Origin: Myrica gale
Lineage: Eukaryota > Streptophyta > Magnoliopsida > Fagales > Myricaceae
Length of the DNA: 64,000 nucleotides
NCBI GenBank assembly: GCA_963930655.1
Contig: OZ005605.1
Location: forward strand, 13,895,501 to 13,959,500
Direction: 5' to 3'
This document shows positions 1 to 11,375 of this stretch, one piece after another. The notes under the pieces were generated by a model. It was not told the origin of the DNA. It saw only the letters and a program-made list of their open reading frames with translations, and ran no database searches. Every line of letters starts with the position of its first letter. Within the stretch, counting starts at the first letter, position 1. The position numbers and the translations under genes were made by a program.

Positions 1-106
1 AGCGGAAGCAGGGAACACTACCGGTGGCCCTATAGGTGTCAAATCGCTATCAAACCGACTTAGTCGGACTATGGCTTAGATATGGATTTTCTCCATCTCT
101 AGTAAT

Positions 107-604
107 GAGAGTGCCTGCACACAAAGAGAGGGTGGTGTGTCCCGAGGGGATGAGATTGCCTTTTTTGAAAATATGTTACATGCGGGAATCGGCTTTCTGC
201 TCACTAGGGATATGAGGCAGCTTCTACGGTGGTTCTCACTATCTGCCCCTCAACTTGCTCCCAACAACTGGCGAATGGCGTTGGGCTTCTTTGCCCTATG
301 GGATAAATTGTTTTCTGACGAGAAGCCTTCTATCTGGCTAGAGTTTGCTTGGTGCTACAAGATCATGACGAGTCAGTTTGGCATGCATTTCTTTCAAGCA
401 CGAGACAGGCACAGTTTATTCTGTGGTCTTCCCTCAAATAACAAGGGTTGGCATAAGAGGTTCTTCTTCGTGTCTGGCGAAGGGTGGGAATATCCTTCGA
501 GGAAGAAAATCCCATTAGGGTTGAACAGTCCTGGGGAGTGCCTTCAACTCGGTGTAATGCCTCTTGTCCCCTTACTCCTGCTCTTCTTAAATGTGTTTGA
601 GTGA
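107..604 (+). pseudogene. Antisense extra ORF of the Tat element, N-terminal part (putative gypsy-type transposon domain)
   Basis: The frame from about 137 to 604 has the wording of the plant 'putative gypsy type transposon' domain (PF04195 as I recall it). Visible motifs are DEIAFFENMLHAG, a leucine-rich LLRWFSLSAPQLAPNNWRM block, and LPSNNKGWHKRFFFVSG. The in-frame upstream wording RVPAHKERVV lies in another frame at about 107-140, so there is a frameshift near 140. It runs against gag-pol and lies beyond its 3' side, where Tat-type elements often carry an antisense extra ORF. A solo LTR interrupts the region at 726. Its role in the element is unknown. It is degenerate and probably not translated. 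Confidence 0.6.
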
Positions 605-725
605 TTTGTACAACTTTTCATTTGGTGGGATGTTGCGGTGTAGCTCGGGAAACACCAGATCTGACCCTGGAGAAGGACTCGCACATCAAATGGGAAATGG
701 AAGGCAAGCCCTAGGACGTAACTAT

Positions 726-1956
726 TGTAAGACCTAGTTTACAGGATTAAGGCAACCCAAGAGGGGGTGAATTGGTTTTCTAAAACTTTTCGATATTAAC
801 CCCCAAAGACGTGTTTGCAAAGTAAAACCTAATTTCGCACAAGTATATAATATGCAATAAGAGTAAATACGTACTAAAAGTAAAGATAAGGGTAAGAGAA
901 GCAAACACTCAATTTTTAGGTGGTTCGGCAAACCCGCCTACATCCACCCCTCAAGCTCTTTCACCGAGCCTTGAGGTTTTCCACTATTCTCAAATAGCTT
1001 TACACTCTAGCTTCCGAGTGCTAGAAAACCGTACAAGTGTTTTCTCCTAGGCTCAACACTCAAACACACCCAAGTGGTTTTTCTGGCTCACCACTCACAA
1101 CCTCACCAAGTTTGAGATATACACTCTCAAAGCTTCTTCTTTAGTGAACAATCTCACTAAAGGAAACAACTCTTCTGATAGGAAGGTGATGAACAAGACT
1201 CTTTCAAAGAGTATATAAAAATGTAAAGCTCTATCTCTTTATTCACACAAAGACAAGGATATGAAAGTGTGTTCTATGTGAATGACATGAGAAATATAGA
1301 ATAGGAAGGTTTAGAATATTTCTCAAGTAGTAGAAATGATATGTGGTCGTTGGTTCTACATTTTAGATGTTATTAATGTGTATTTATAAGCCACATGTGA
1401 AAACTAACCGTTTATAGTCGTTGGGAGTTTGATTTGACAATTTTACCGTTGTACCGGTCGACCGCTTCAACTAGTCGTTGCCCAACGGTCATAAATTTGA
1501 ATGTTGTCAACATCATCCGCTTCATGTAGCTGTTGAAAGCTACAAATAATTTTATCGACCGATTCATTTAAAACCATGTTTTTACCACTTTTAAACACTC
1601 AATTTTAAAAGCTTACTTCCCATAAGTATATGAAGGGTTTGAGAGTTTGTTTGGGGTGTTTTGAAACCTTTAAAAATATTTTAATCTTTCAAACAAAACT
1701 TAAAACGGTTTATGCATGTTTTGAAAGATATGCAAGTGCGTGATTCAAATCCTTGTCAAAAGTGAAACAAAGAGTTACAAGGATTATACCCTAAGGTCTT
1801 AAATCTTCATTTTGAGCTCCTTGGATCTATTTATTCTTCTTTCTTCAAGTCTTTGGCTCTTCCATCAAGTCGTCTTCGTCTTTGAAGATGTCCATTTTAT
1901 AAACTTGATCCATTTATTGAAATCATCAAAATCTCGATTGTGCACAAAAGCCAACA
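726..1956 (-). mobile_element. Solo LTR of a Ty1/copia element (SIRE/Maximus-like), 1231 bp
   Basis: On the plus strand it begins TGTAAGACC and ends CCAACA; on its own (minus) strand it therefore runs from TGTTGGC to TTACA. The 5-bp target duplication ACTAT is perfect at 721-725 and 1957-1961. The same LTR family occurs at 58387-59471, where a purine-rich tract and gag remnants assign it to SIRE-like copia elements, and at 60706-61356. No internal sequence is present, so this is a solo LTR left by LTR-LTR recombination. It lies within the antisense frame of the Tat element. Confidence 0.85.
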
Positions 1957-1961
1957 ACTAT

Positions 1962-2504
1962 GCTATTGGAGGAGCTTCAACAGGTGAGTCTTTGTGATCG
2001 ACTCGTTCACATTGTGCTTATGTGTTATTCATTTGAAGCTTCTATGAAAGACTGTATATGTGTGTTGGTTTGCTGCGACTTGGGGTGGGTTGTCAGTAGT
2101 TTATGCCTTGGGTGTGACTTTATTGTCGAATGGTGGGGTTTTTATAGTTGTGGTATGCTGGTGCATTGTGGTGTATTGGTCTGGGGGTCGAATGATCCTG
2201 TGTGCAGCTGACTGTGCTTGGAACTAATGCAATTCAGTGTTGTTTGTAGAAGCAAGGGCCAGAGGCAACATGGTAGGCCATTCAAAATCGTTCCTGGGGG
2301 TAGGTCAAGTCCTACTGGTTCTTGGGCAAAGTCTTTCGACACAGTTGTTTGTGAGACATGGTCTGTTGCTGCTTGGTGAAAGGCAGTATTGCCATCATCA
2401 AGCAGCGATGACGTAGAGACCGTGAAGGAAGTTTCTGCTCCTATTGGTGCCTTCACTAGTGGCCACTCTAGGCCCCAGGCCCGTTCTCACAACAGGCATG
2501 TATA
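1962..2504. other. Tat-element sequence between solo LTR and second antisense segment
   Basis: Continuation of the Tat element beyond the solo LTR. Short open frames occur on both strands but none shows a recognisable domain. I see no promoter or RNA gene here. Confidence 0.4.
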
Positions 2505-3599
2505 ATGGGCGAGGAGGAAGAGGAAAAGAGTAAGGATCCTCTCATTCTCAAGGCACGGATGAAGGCCCACAAGTGGCCCGAGCAAAGCAGTAGCGAGCAA
2601 AAAAATACTATTGGGGGGTCATCTTCTTCCTCCTCTAAAGGGTTTCTGTCCTTTGGGTTGGAAGACGCTTTGGCAGCTATTAAACAACAAAGCGGGGTGG
2701 CTAGTCCTTTGGGTTGGAAGATGTGTGGAAGGTTCTGGCATGCTGGGTTCGTCTGGTGCTGTTGTCGGTTCTTCTCCTACCCTGGGACCATTCAAGCAAG
2801 TGGAGAGGATGTTACCAGAATTTATATCATTTGCGTCTGCAGTGGGACGACTACTTTAAGACTTCCAAACATCTGTTGCTGGGTACAAGCTAAACAGGCT
2901 TCTATCCGGATTCATCGTACTATCCTCGAAGAGTTGTTTCGGGAGTCAATGAGGGAGGGAGACAATGTTTCGACCAATCAAGACGGTCGGGGTATTGTGG
3001 ATGCTGTATATGAGTAGTTTTGTGCTTTGTAGTTAGAGGTGGAAGAGTTGAAGTCACAACATATTGCTAATACAGCTAGGGAAAAGGAACTTTTACTCGA
3101 TGTGTCACGGTTGTCAACCGAGTTGGAGTAATTGTGTGCTGATAGGGTGAAAATGGTCTGAAGGCTAACCGTCTTGAGGCTGACCAGTTGAGAAGGGAAG
3201 GACTAATGAAGAACAAAGAGTTGATGGAGCTGACTAGCACCGTAGCTATAGAGAAGTCACTGTGGGAGGACGTCGTTTGGGAAAGTCTGCATAATTTTAA
3301 AAGGGGAGACGAGCTTCAACTGCAACTGTCAGGATGATGTAAGAGCGTCAAAGCGCGAAAAGCGGCGACTACAAAACGAGCTCTAGCTTGCTAAGACGTC
3401 CCTTATGATAGAATGGTCGGCAGGCTTTTACTCTGGCTTTGACACGGTGGTAGTAGTCAAGGAGATGTTCCTTTGTGTGGATTTGTCATGCTTGAAGGCT
3501 AAAGATTATACCAATCAGGTTGGTGATGAAGTAGGCTCTCCCTTAGCTGAAGAGATGGAACATGGAGGTTGGAGAGGCTATCCCAGAGGTTGTGGTTGA
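2505..3599 (+). pseudogene. Antisense extra ORF of the Tat element, C-terminal part (coiled-coil region)
   Basis: The first 170 codons open with an acidic, lysine-rich stretch (MGEEEEEKSKDP), then a serine run. A broken frame after about 3030 reads VEELKSQHIANTAREKELLLDV, a heptad-like coiled coil typical of the C-terminal half of these antisense proteins. A further frame at 3405-3599 reads SAGFYSGFDTVVVVKEM and then DLSCLK, resembling the conserved tail of the family. Several stops and frameshifts separate the pieces. This is an inferred continuation of the frame at 107-604, split by the solo LTR. No function is known. Confidence 0.45.
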
Positions 3600-3915
3600 G
3601 AAAGGAAAACCATTGAAGTTGTTCCACGAACCTGATGTGGTAGTGATGATATTCCTTTGACAGGTCGACCTAAGTTGTGAAAGTCCTAGTCATGATATTC
3701 TTTTGTCAAACTGCTCGCCAATTGACATGCCACATAACAAATGGCATGATCTTTTTAATTTGGTTGTATCACACTTCTCGTTGCTTGACGATGTCGCTTG
3801 TTGATGTAACACTTTCCTAACACATCATTTGCACATGTCCCATCAATAGACGTCAATGTTCTTGACTTTGAGCCCTAGGCGACGCTTTAGCTCATTGTTT
3901 GGAAGTTGTTGAGGT
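3600..3915. other. Spacer without recognisable gene
   Basis: Non-coding stretch between the antisense extra ORF and the next plus-strand open frame. I see no domain, RNA gene or clear repeat. Confidence 0.4.
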
Positions 3916-4596
3916 ATGATTAACACTCTCTTCAAAAAGATACAAATTAACTCTTCATCGGTGCCAAAGCGTCTAAACCGCTTTGTGAAACGTCCGGGGG
4001 AAGATATTTTTGGAATGGCATTTTTTCAACTACCATTGATAGCCTTTCTTTGTATATTATATGCCTTCATTCCTTTGGTGTTAAACTCCTCTTCAGCTTC
4101 CTCATTTTTCTTGTGTTGGTCTAAATCTTTAGCCTCTATCTTTCCTTTCCTTTCCTTTCTTATCTCATATTCTTTTTCATTCGTGGCAGATTATCTAATT
4201 GCCCTTCTAAGGGTGTTGTTACTGGAGATTATTCTTAAAGCAAGCGAAGACCCTTACACAAGTGAGGACTCGGTGTTTACTCTGTTGAGCATCCGAGGAA
4301 CCTGCAAGACCCTTCGTGAGGTTTTGGATTGCGGGATTGCCTACCGGTCTTGTCACGTTGAGGAGCTTCCCAATCTTATGGCCAGTCTCGATGAAGTAGA
4401 CAAGTTTATTGACTTGATCTATATCCATCGTAACCCCGACGTCCTATTCTTGAGGGGTATACATAAAATATTCGTGGGGGACAATTATTTCAAAGACTTG
4501 ACATTGGTGGAAGAGGCCAAGGAGGCTGAAATCTCAAGCGACGTACATGTTCTACATACTAGAGTTGTTGAACGGTCCTCACCTGGAGTCCAATGA
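3916..4596 (+). CDS. Unrecognised 226-codon open frame inside the Tat element
   Basis: An ATG at 3916 opens 226 codons. Residues about 35-100 are strongly hydrophobic (phenylalanine, leucine and serine rich) and could form two or more membrane segments. The rest is soluble and acidic (for example SLDEVDKFIDLIYIHRNPDV near residues 155-175). I recognise no family. The 3' end overlaps the next open frame by 50 bases in another phase. That suggests one older product broken by a frameshift. It lies antisense to gag-pol, between the extra ORF and the minisatellite. It could be captured host sequence or a second element-specific frame. Confidence 0.3.
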   Translation: MINTLFKKIQINSSSVPKRLNRFVKRPGEDIFGMAFFQLPLIAFLCILYAFIPLVLNSSSASSFFLCWSKSLASIFPFLSFLISYSFSFVADYLIALLRVLLLEIILKASEDPYTSEDSVFTLLSIRGTCKTLREVLDCGIAYRSCHVEELPNLMASLDEVDKFIDLIYIHRNPDVLFLRGIHKIFVGDNYFKDLTLVEEAKEAEISSDVHVLHTRVVERSSPGVQ

Positions 4597-4864
4597 TGTT
4601 GCCCATGTATTCAAATTTATGGGGCCCCTTAAGGACACTGGGGATATGATGTGGTTGAAGAGGACGACCATACAGCAAATCGACCGCGAATGGAATGACG
4701 GGTCAGGGATAGAGGTGGATAATTGGCTCGGGTGTCATGGTAACTGCGACATTACGGAGGTGGTGGGGTTGCTCCATAAATGGGCAGTAGATTATTACGA
4801 CTATGATCTCTGCATGTACTGTAAGGCATATCGGGAGATGACCCATTTTGTGTATATATGTTAA
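4547..4864 (+). CDS. Unrecognised 105-codon open frame followed by a poly(A) signal
   Basis: An ATG at 4547 opens 105 codons that end in a cysteine- and tyrosine-rich tail (CHGNCDI, then DYYDYDLCMYCKAY). The C-x3-C and C-x2-C pairs might bind metal but match no family I know. It is probably the frame-shifted continuation of the preceding open frame. An AATAAA at 4924-4929 and T-rich sequence follow within 65 bases of the stop, which would suit the 3' end of a plus-strand transcript running against gag-pol. Confidence 0.3.
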   Translation: MFYILELLNGPHLESNDVAHVFKFMGPLKDTGDMMWLKRTTIQQIDREWNDGSGIEVDNWLGCHGNCDITEVVGLLHKWAVDYYDYDLCMYCKAYREMTHFVYIC

Positions 4865-4923
4865 CCAGTCACTATGGGTTTCCCTTTTGAATGTTGTATC
4901 ACCTTATACCTCCTATTTTTATG

Positions 4924-4929
4924 AATAAA
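4924..4929 (+). terminator. Candidate poly(A) signal AATAAA
   Basis: AATAAA lies 60 bases past the stop at 4864 and is followed by T-rich sequence. It is the only obvious 3'-end signal for the antisense transcription unit of the Tat element. Confidence 0.3.
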
Positions 4930-4989
4930 ATTGTCTTATCCTCCTCTATTTTTATTTATTCGTCTGTGTTCTTTCTTTGTTTGCCTTCG

Positions 4990-5650
4990 TTAGAGCTTCT
5001 TTCGTGGTATTGATCTAGTATGAAGGTGTCTTTAGTGCTGTCGAACTAGACCAGTCTTCTGATAAAGGGGTGCGCCCTTGTCACTGGTGAGTTAGACTAG
5101 TTTGCTGGTGTAGAGGTGCCCTTGGCACTAATGAGTTAGACCAATTTGCTAGTGTGGAGATGCCTTTGGCATAAATGAGTTAGACCAGCCGCCCAGGGTA
5201 TTCCCAACACAGGAGTACTCATTATGGGTTCTCGTTGCACTATCACTTCATTGTGCCTTTGGCACTAGTGATTAGACCAATTTGCTGGTGTGGATGTGCC
5301 TTTCGCACAAATGAGTTAGAACACCATCAGGTGTGTTCCCATCACGAAGGTACTCATTTTGGGTGTCCGTAGCACTAGCGCTTCATGGTGCCTTTGGCAC
5401 AAGTGAGTTAGACCAACTACTTGGGTGTTCCCGTCATAGTGGTACTCTTTGAGGGTGCCTATAGCATTGTCGCTTCATGGTGCCTTTGGCACAAGTGAGT
5501 TAGACCAGCTGTCTGGGGTGTACTCGTCACCGTGGTACTCATTGATAGTGCTCATAGCACTAGCGCTTCATGGTACCTTTGGCACAAATGAGTTAGACCA
5601 GTCGTTCGGGATATTCCCGTCACGAGGGTACTCACTAAGGGTTTGTAACA
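4990..5650. repeat. Minisatellite between antisense ORF and pol
   Basis: Degenerate tandem units share the core CCTTTGGCAC followed by GAGTTAGACCA. The clearest full units start at CTTCATGG at 5381, 5473 and 5566, a period of 92-93 bases. Shorter units of about 43-58 bases lie to the left, and the 5246-5381 spacing equals one full plus one half unit. Tandem repeats in the noncoding 3' part are common in Tat-type elements. Short open frames through the array, such as 5449-5664, are repeat translations and not genes. Confidence 0.75.
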
Positions 5651-5778
5651 GTGTGATTCTATAGAAGGAGGTGTGGCAAAGATAGTACTTGCTTTTTCTT
5701 AAAATTCAATAACATGTTAAGGTACTACGAAGAATTAAGGAGTCCCGAAATTGGTCTCAGTAATAATGTAATGTGATC

Positions 5779-7160
5779 TTACTGGTGATGACGCTTCAAA
5801 TGGGCTACGTTCCATGGGTGATGAAGGTGTTTTCCCTGCGCGTCTTCCAAGTGGTAAGTTCCTGGTCAAGTCCTGTAGTACTAGGTTGCCTATGACTTTG
5901 TAGGGTCCTTCTCAGTTGGCGTGGAGCTTGCCCTCGGTAGGATAAATAGCTGGTGGCATCATCTCCCGTAGTACTAGGTTGCTTATGGAAAAAAATTTTG
6001 CTTTGACACAAGTGTTGTAGTATATCATTCCACACGCCGCTAATAGTTATAGTTTCACATGTTGGCTTCATTTATTTTTTCTTCTAGCAAGTCGAGGTTG
6101 GTTCTGAGGTCAGCGTCGTTTGTTTCGTGATTGTGGTGACTCACTTGATAGGTGTGAACGTCCATTTCTACGGGGATCATGGCTTTCGTGCCATAACCAG
6201 GCTGAACAATGTCTCTCTTGTAGGAGTTCGATCTGTTGTTCGATAGGCCCAGAGGACTCCTAGAAATTCTTCTGGCTATGCGCCTTTTGTATTGTCGAGC
6301 TTAGCCTTGAGCATACTAACAATTGTTTGGTTTGTGACCTCCACTACCCCGTTGGCTTGAGGGTAAGCTAGGGATGACAAATGATGTTGAATACCCAGCT
6401 CCTCGTAAAATTGTTTGAACCGACGGTTATGAAATTGTCTTCCGTTGTCAGATATTTGAACTCTTGGTATGCCAAACATACATATGATGGAGGACCACAC
6501 GAACCTTCGAATTTGCTCTTCTGTGATAAAGGCTAGAGGTGTAGCTTCCACCCACTTAGTGAAATAGTCTATTGCCACTACCAAGAACTTCATCTGCCCT
6601 TTCCTGAGTGGAAACGAATTGACGATGTTAATCCCCCATTGTGAGAAGGGTCATGGGGAGCTAACCGGGGTCAAGTTTTCAGTCGGCAGTCGTTGGATGG
6701 TTGTGTTGCGCTGACACTTGTCACAGCTTTTAACCATGGCCATAAAGTCTTTTAATATGGTCAAACAATAATAACCTATTTGGATGGCTTTGTTAGCCAC
6801 GGATCATCCTCCTGCATGGTTCTCACATATCCCTTCGTGTATTTCTCGGAGGACATAATCTGCTTCGGGGGGAGGAAGGCAGTGGAGGAGAGGTCCAGAG
6901 AAACATCGTTTGTAGAGCTCAGTCAATTGTATTGTATGACGAGCAGCCTTCATTCGTATTTTTCGAGGCTCTCCTTTATCAGCTAGGAGTTCTCCAATGA
7001 GGAGAAAATGGTTGATTGATGCACCCCACCATTTCCCTTGGGTTATCCGCCACACTGCATGTTCGAAGCAAATAGAAGGTTTATCCAAGATTTCTAGAGG
7101 GACGTCTTTATGACTCTCCACAGTCGGCTTCTGAAGCCATCTGAGCCACACTGTCAGCTA
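5779..7160 (-). pseudogene. Integrase of the Tat element (degenerate)
   Basis: Minus-strand pieces follow integrase order. At 6804-7151 lies the N-terminal zinc-binding region, with the lead-in YKRCFSGPLLHCLPPPEADYVLREIHEG. At 6276-6593 lies the catalytic core: D in IDYFTKW, D in ISDNGRQF, and the PQANG-VEVTN region where the core glutamate of D,D35E sits. At about 5779-5950 lies the C-terminal part ending HLKRHHQ and a TAA stop at 5779-5781. Frame changes and stops between the pieces make it nonfunctional. It would have inserted the element's cDNA into chromosomes. Confidence 0.8.
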
Positions 7161-8000
7161 GGGAAGTGTAAGTTCTAGCACACGAGCCAAATACTCTTTC
7201 ATATTCTTTCCTTTTGCTACAAACTCACTTTTGACCTGGTCAACTACTAGTTGGGAGACGCTATGCATGTCAATTCCATCTGCTCCCAAAACAATTGCCA
7301 TTCTATGGCCTGCAAGGATGGCTTCGTACTTGGCCTCATTGTTATGGGCTTTGAAGCTGAACCGAAGGGGTGTATCGGATGATAATTCGATCGGGTCACA
7401 TCAAAACCACGCCCGTACCACTAGCCCACTTGTTTAAAGAGACATCGACATGAGCAGTCCATAGATGTTCTGCTCGGTGAGGGATTCCTTCGGAGAGCTG
7501 TTCGGGATCCGTGTGTACATCATCAATCTCGATCATAAAATCAGCTAGGACCTGTCCGCGAGCTGCCATAGGGGTTGATACTTGATGTCAAACTTGCCTA
7601 GTTCAATAGCCCATTGTGTCAGCAACCCTGAGGTTTCGATGTTTTGTAACGTCTTCTTTAACGGCAAGTTGGTGAGGACAATAATTGTATGAGCTTGAAA
7701 TATGGTCGAAGCTTTCGTGCTGTGATAAGGAGAGCAAACACCGCTTTTTCAATAGGAAAATATTTTTCTTCGGCCCCGCGTAGAGCCTTGCTCACATAAT
7801 TCATGGGGCGTTGATGCCCATCCTTTTCGCGGAGCAGGACGGTGCTGAGGGCTCAGTTGTTGATGACGAGGTATAGGTAGAATGTATCACCTTGGTTCGG
7901 ACGATAAAGCAATGGTGGGTTGCTGAGATATTTTTGAGTTGAGCGAATGTCGTGGTACACTTGTCAATCCATGCGAAGCTGGTGTAGAGAGTTTTTAAGA
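7161..8000 (-). pseudogene. RNase H of the Tat element (degenerate)
   Basis: On the minus strand at about 7200-7400 the frame reads AHNNEAKYEAILAG and then SVSQLVVDQVKSEF. This is the NNEAEYEALL...SDSQLVVNQV signature of the gypsy RNase H; here the acidic residue of the SDSQ motif is valine. The upstream 7560-7900 part is the RT-RNase H connection and is broken by stops. In the intact family it removes RNA from the RNA-DNA hybrid during reverse transcription. Confidence 0.7.
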
Positions 8001-9192
8001 ACTACAAACATTTGTCGATAGATAGGGCTATGAACCAACAAAGGGCCAATACTTTGTCGATGAGACACTGTATCTCCTTTCAGGTATGCAAGGGTTGTAA
8101 CTTCTTGATGTCCTATATCTTTTCTGGGTTGGCCTTTATGTCGCGGCTAGATATTAGGAATCCTAGAAATTTGTTGGAGGATACCCTGAAGGCACATTTA
8201 TTTGGTTTGAGCTTCATGCGGTATTTGTCTAAAACGTGGAAGGTTTCCTCAAGGTCAAACAAATGATTGTGAGCACAGATGCTTTTCATTAGCATGTCAT
8301 CAACGTAGACTTCAATATTCCTTTGAACATGGGGTTGAGAAGCCACAATCTTTAGCCCGAAGGGCACGAATTTGTAGCAATATAGGCCTCTATCAGTAAA
8401 AAAATGTCATTTTCTCTTTGTCGGAGATCTTCATAAATAGCTGGTTGTATCCTGAAAATGCGTCGAGGAATGATAGCATTTCGAGCTCGACTGTGGAGTC
8501 GACTGGCGGATCTATACGAGGCAAGGGAAAACTGTCCTTTAGCCACGACTGATTAAGATCCTTGAAGTCCACACACATCCACCATTTGCCATTGACTTTC
8601 TTTACCATGACCATGTTGGAGAGCCAGTTGGGGTAGTGCACTTTGCGAAAGAAATTCACAACTAGCAATTTTTTGATCTCGTCAACAATTGCCTGGTTGC
8701 GTTCGGGAGTGTTGGTCCTTTGCTTTTGCCGAATCGGTTTAGCGTCTAGTAAGATGCTTAGTTGGTGGGTGATGATGTCTGGATCGATTCCTTCCATATC
8801 TGGATGAGACCATGCAAATGCAATGCGATGTTGTTTCAAGAACTCGTCAAGACCATCACGTAGGGTTCTAGTCAACGCAGTGCTGATGCATACTATCTTT
8901 CCTTGTGCGATCTCAACTCCGTCTAGGCTTTTTGCAACTTGGGTTAGGGCCATCCTCTTTTGGTATTGGTTATCAAGCTCCAAGTCAGTGTCAACTGAGG
9001 GGAGCTCAGCGGGAGTGCTGTCAGCATTCTTGTGGCTTTTCTCCACTACTTCGCAGGATTCACCTTTGAGGGCAGAGTAGTAACAACCTCGAGCAGCCGC
9101 TGATCTCCTTTGACAACACCTAGTCCTAAATAGGTTGGAAACTTTAAGGTTAAGTGGTAAATGGAGGAGACGGCGTGGAAGGCAATCAGAGT
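8001..9192 (-). pseudogene. Reverse transcriptase of the Tat element (degenerate)
   Basis: At 8393-9046 the minus strand encodes 217 codons with NPERNQAIVDEI-like linker wording, NGKWWMCVDFKDLNQ and LSFLDAFSGYNQL, the fingers and palm of a gypsy RT. A frameshift in a T run near 8400 breaks the frame. At 8113-8367 it continues with VPFGLK and the catalytic EVYVDDM box. Between PFGLK and VYVDDM about a dozen expected residues are missing. The linker upstream of RT continues across the 9198-16822 insertion into the protease. Confidence 0.85.
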
Positions 9193-11375
9193 AGAGCTGT
9201 CACGCCCCGAACGCAATCCCGCAGGGACTGTGACAGCCGCGAGAAACCCCAGAGGTTAACTCCAGCGAACATCCTAGAGCAAACAGCGGAAAGAACATAG
9301 GACCGAGAGAGAAAGAGAGAGAGAGACGGCCAAACTCATAACAACATAACTTCATAAAAGATCTTTAACGAGGTTTGATATCTTAATTACACAATACATG
9401 AACAACACATATATAGGTGACAGATTACATCGATTAAGTCACAACAACAAAACACATAAACATCTTCCTTCTAAGTCAGATAATCCTCCTGATTTCCTTC
9501 ACCTGAAGCATCTGGAATGATACAGTTTTTAAAAAAAACGTGAGTCAAAAAGACTCAGTAAGGGAAAAACATAACTTGAAAAACATGATCTTAATGCTTG
9601 AACTTGAATATCATGAGAATTCGTAAATCATGATGCACATGCATGTCTCATGGTTATGCATATGCTCTTGATCATAAAACATGTTCTTGTTCTTGAAATT
9701 GGCTCATGGCCCTTGAAAAATAATTCCTTCTTGACTTGTGGGCTACTTACGCTCCATTTGACCCCTGAAGTCAGGGTTGTGCGTTCTCATCGGAACAGTC
9801 TCCCTTACCCTTGGGGACATTTCATTTGGTCGAGCTAGCCCTTGTAGTTGCCCCAGGCCTAATGGCTAGACACGACCCTTGGAGGTCCACACCTTCTCAC
9901 ATTTGTCCTTTAGTGTGGTTGCACTAACTCTTAGGATTCACCTAACCTTCTCGCATTCGTCCTTCGGTATGGGAGTCCATCTTGATGGTACGGTACCGAC
10001 CAGAGCCCTTAACTTAACTTGACTTATCATAAAACTTCTCATGTGTCATTGCATAAAAATCTCTTTAGAAAATCATGCAATGCTCGTGACATGTCATGCT
10101 TGCTTGAAATGTCATGCTTATTCATGAAACTATGCAGCGTATCATTCCAGTTTTGTAAAATGTAAGTTTACTTACTCACTTACAATCCACTTACCTTGGT
10201 CTCCTTGATTATAAGACGGTGCTTCGCCTACAAGAGATTCAATTATCACACTTAGATGCTTAGAAATTTATCACATAGACATACAAAAAGAAATACTTGC
10301 AATTATCTTGGTTTTCCAAAAGTACATATCTTGAAAATACTATTTTGTTTTCAAAGAGTTACTAATTAAACTTTCATAAAATAATTGTAGAAAGCAATCA
10401 GCATACAACATAGAATCGTAACCCCAAAACAGCAACTAATAGGGTGCTTAACTCCATTTCCTTGCTCTTGACTTGATCAAACCTATTGTCCATCAAATTC
10501 ACCAATTATCCTTCTACACTTGCTGATTTACTCCTCTTCACATTAATCCCTTAAGATATGCTGCTGACCAAAGTCCTAATTAACATACTTTTATGGCTTC
10601 CTTCCAATTATTCTTATATCTTATTTAAGACTCCAAAACAGCAAGCTATTTAGTGCTAAAATCCAAGCTTGACATCTTCTTAATCTTATGCATCAAGGCT
10701 ATTCTTTGTTAAATAGCTACTTCATCTTATCCAACTCTAATCATGGCTAATCCATGATTATTTATTCCATCTACTATCCAACCCGTGACTCCCTTCTTAG
10801 TATATGATATTTAAGTTTTACATTTTTATAATGAACTTCCTTTTTGGAACTTCATCTATATTCGGCCTTAGGCATCTTGCATCATAAATATCATCTAGGG
10901 TTTCTTTCCATCTTGACTTAACACCTAATGAACCTCAAATCTTGATCTATTTAGTGATTTCCAATTGCATGCAATTAAGCCAACCTTAACACTGATTTAG
11001 GGTTTTCTAACCTCCACTCTATTCGGCCATTAACCTAGGTTTGCATTTCCAAGCTATTCGACCATCAACAAATGACATGCATGTATGTATTCTTCACATC
11101 CAACATGAATCCCTTCCTCCAGTAAGCTTCACAACCTATGGGTGCTAATCACAATGTAGATTCAAGATCTTACAACATAGCTCATTTGGCCAACATAACC
11201 ATCAATGCCGAAACTTAGACTTACCTTATCTCATTTTTAACGTGCAATTTCTTCCACATTTCAGAACCAATTTCACATGCATTTGTTCACTCAAACATCA
11301 TAACATTTGACCAATCACTAGATCTAACAATAGACAAGATAATATCAAAAGATCAAAGGGGAAATAGGCATGCAA

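Noticed and set aside
4990-5650. Regularly spaced repeats as a CRISPR-like array
   Set aside because: Units are long, degenerate and contiguous, in a plant retrotransposon.
5449-5664. 71-codon frame in the minisatellite as a repeat protein gene
   Set aside because: The frame follows the DNA repeat and is not kept in neighbouring units.
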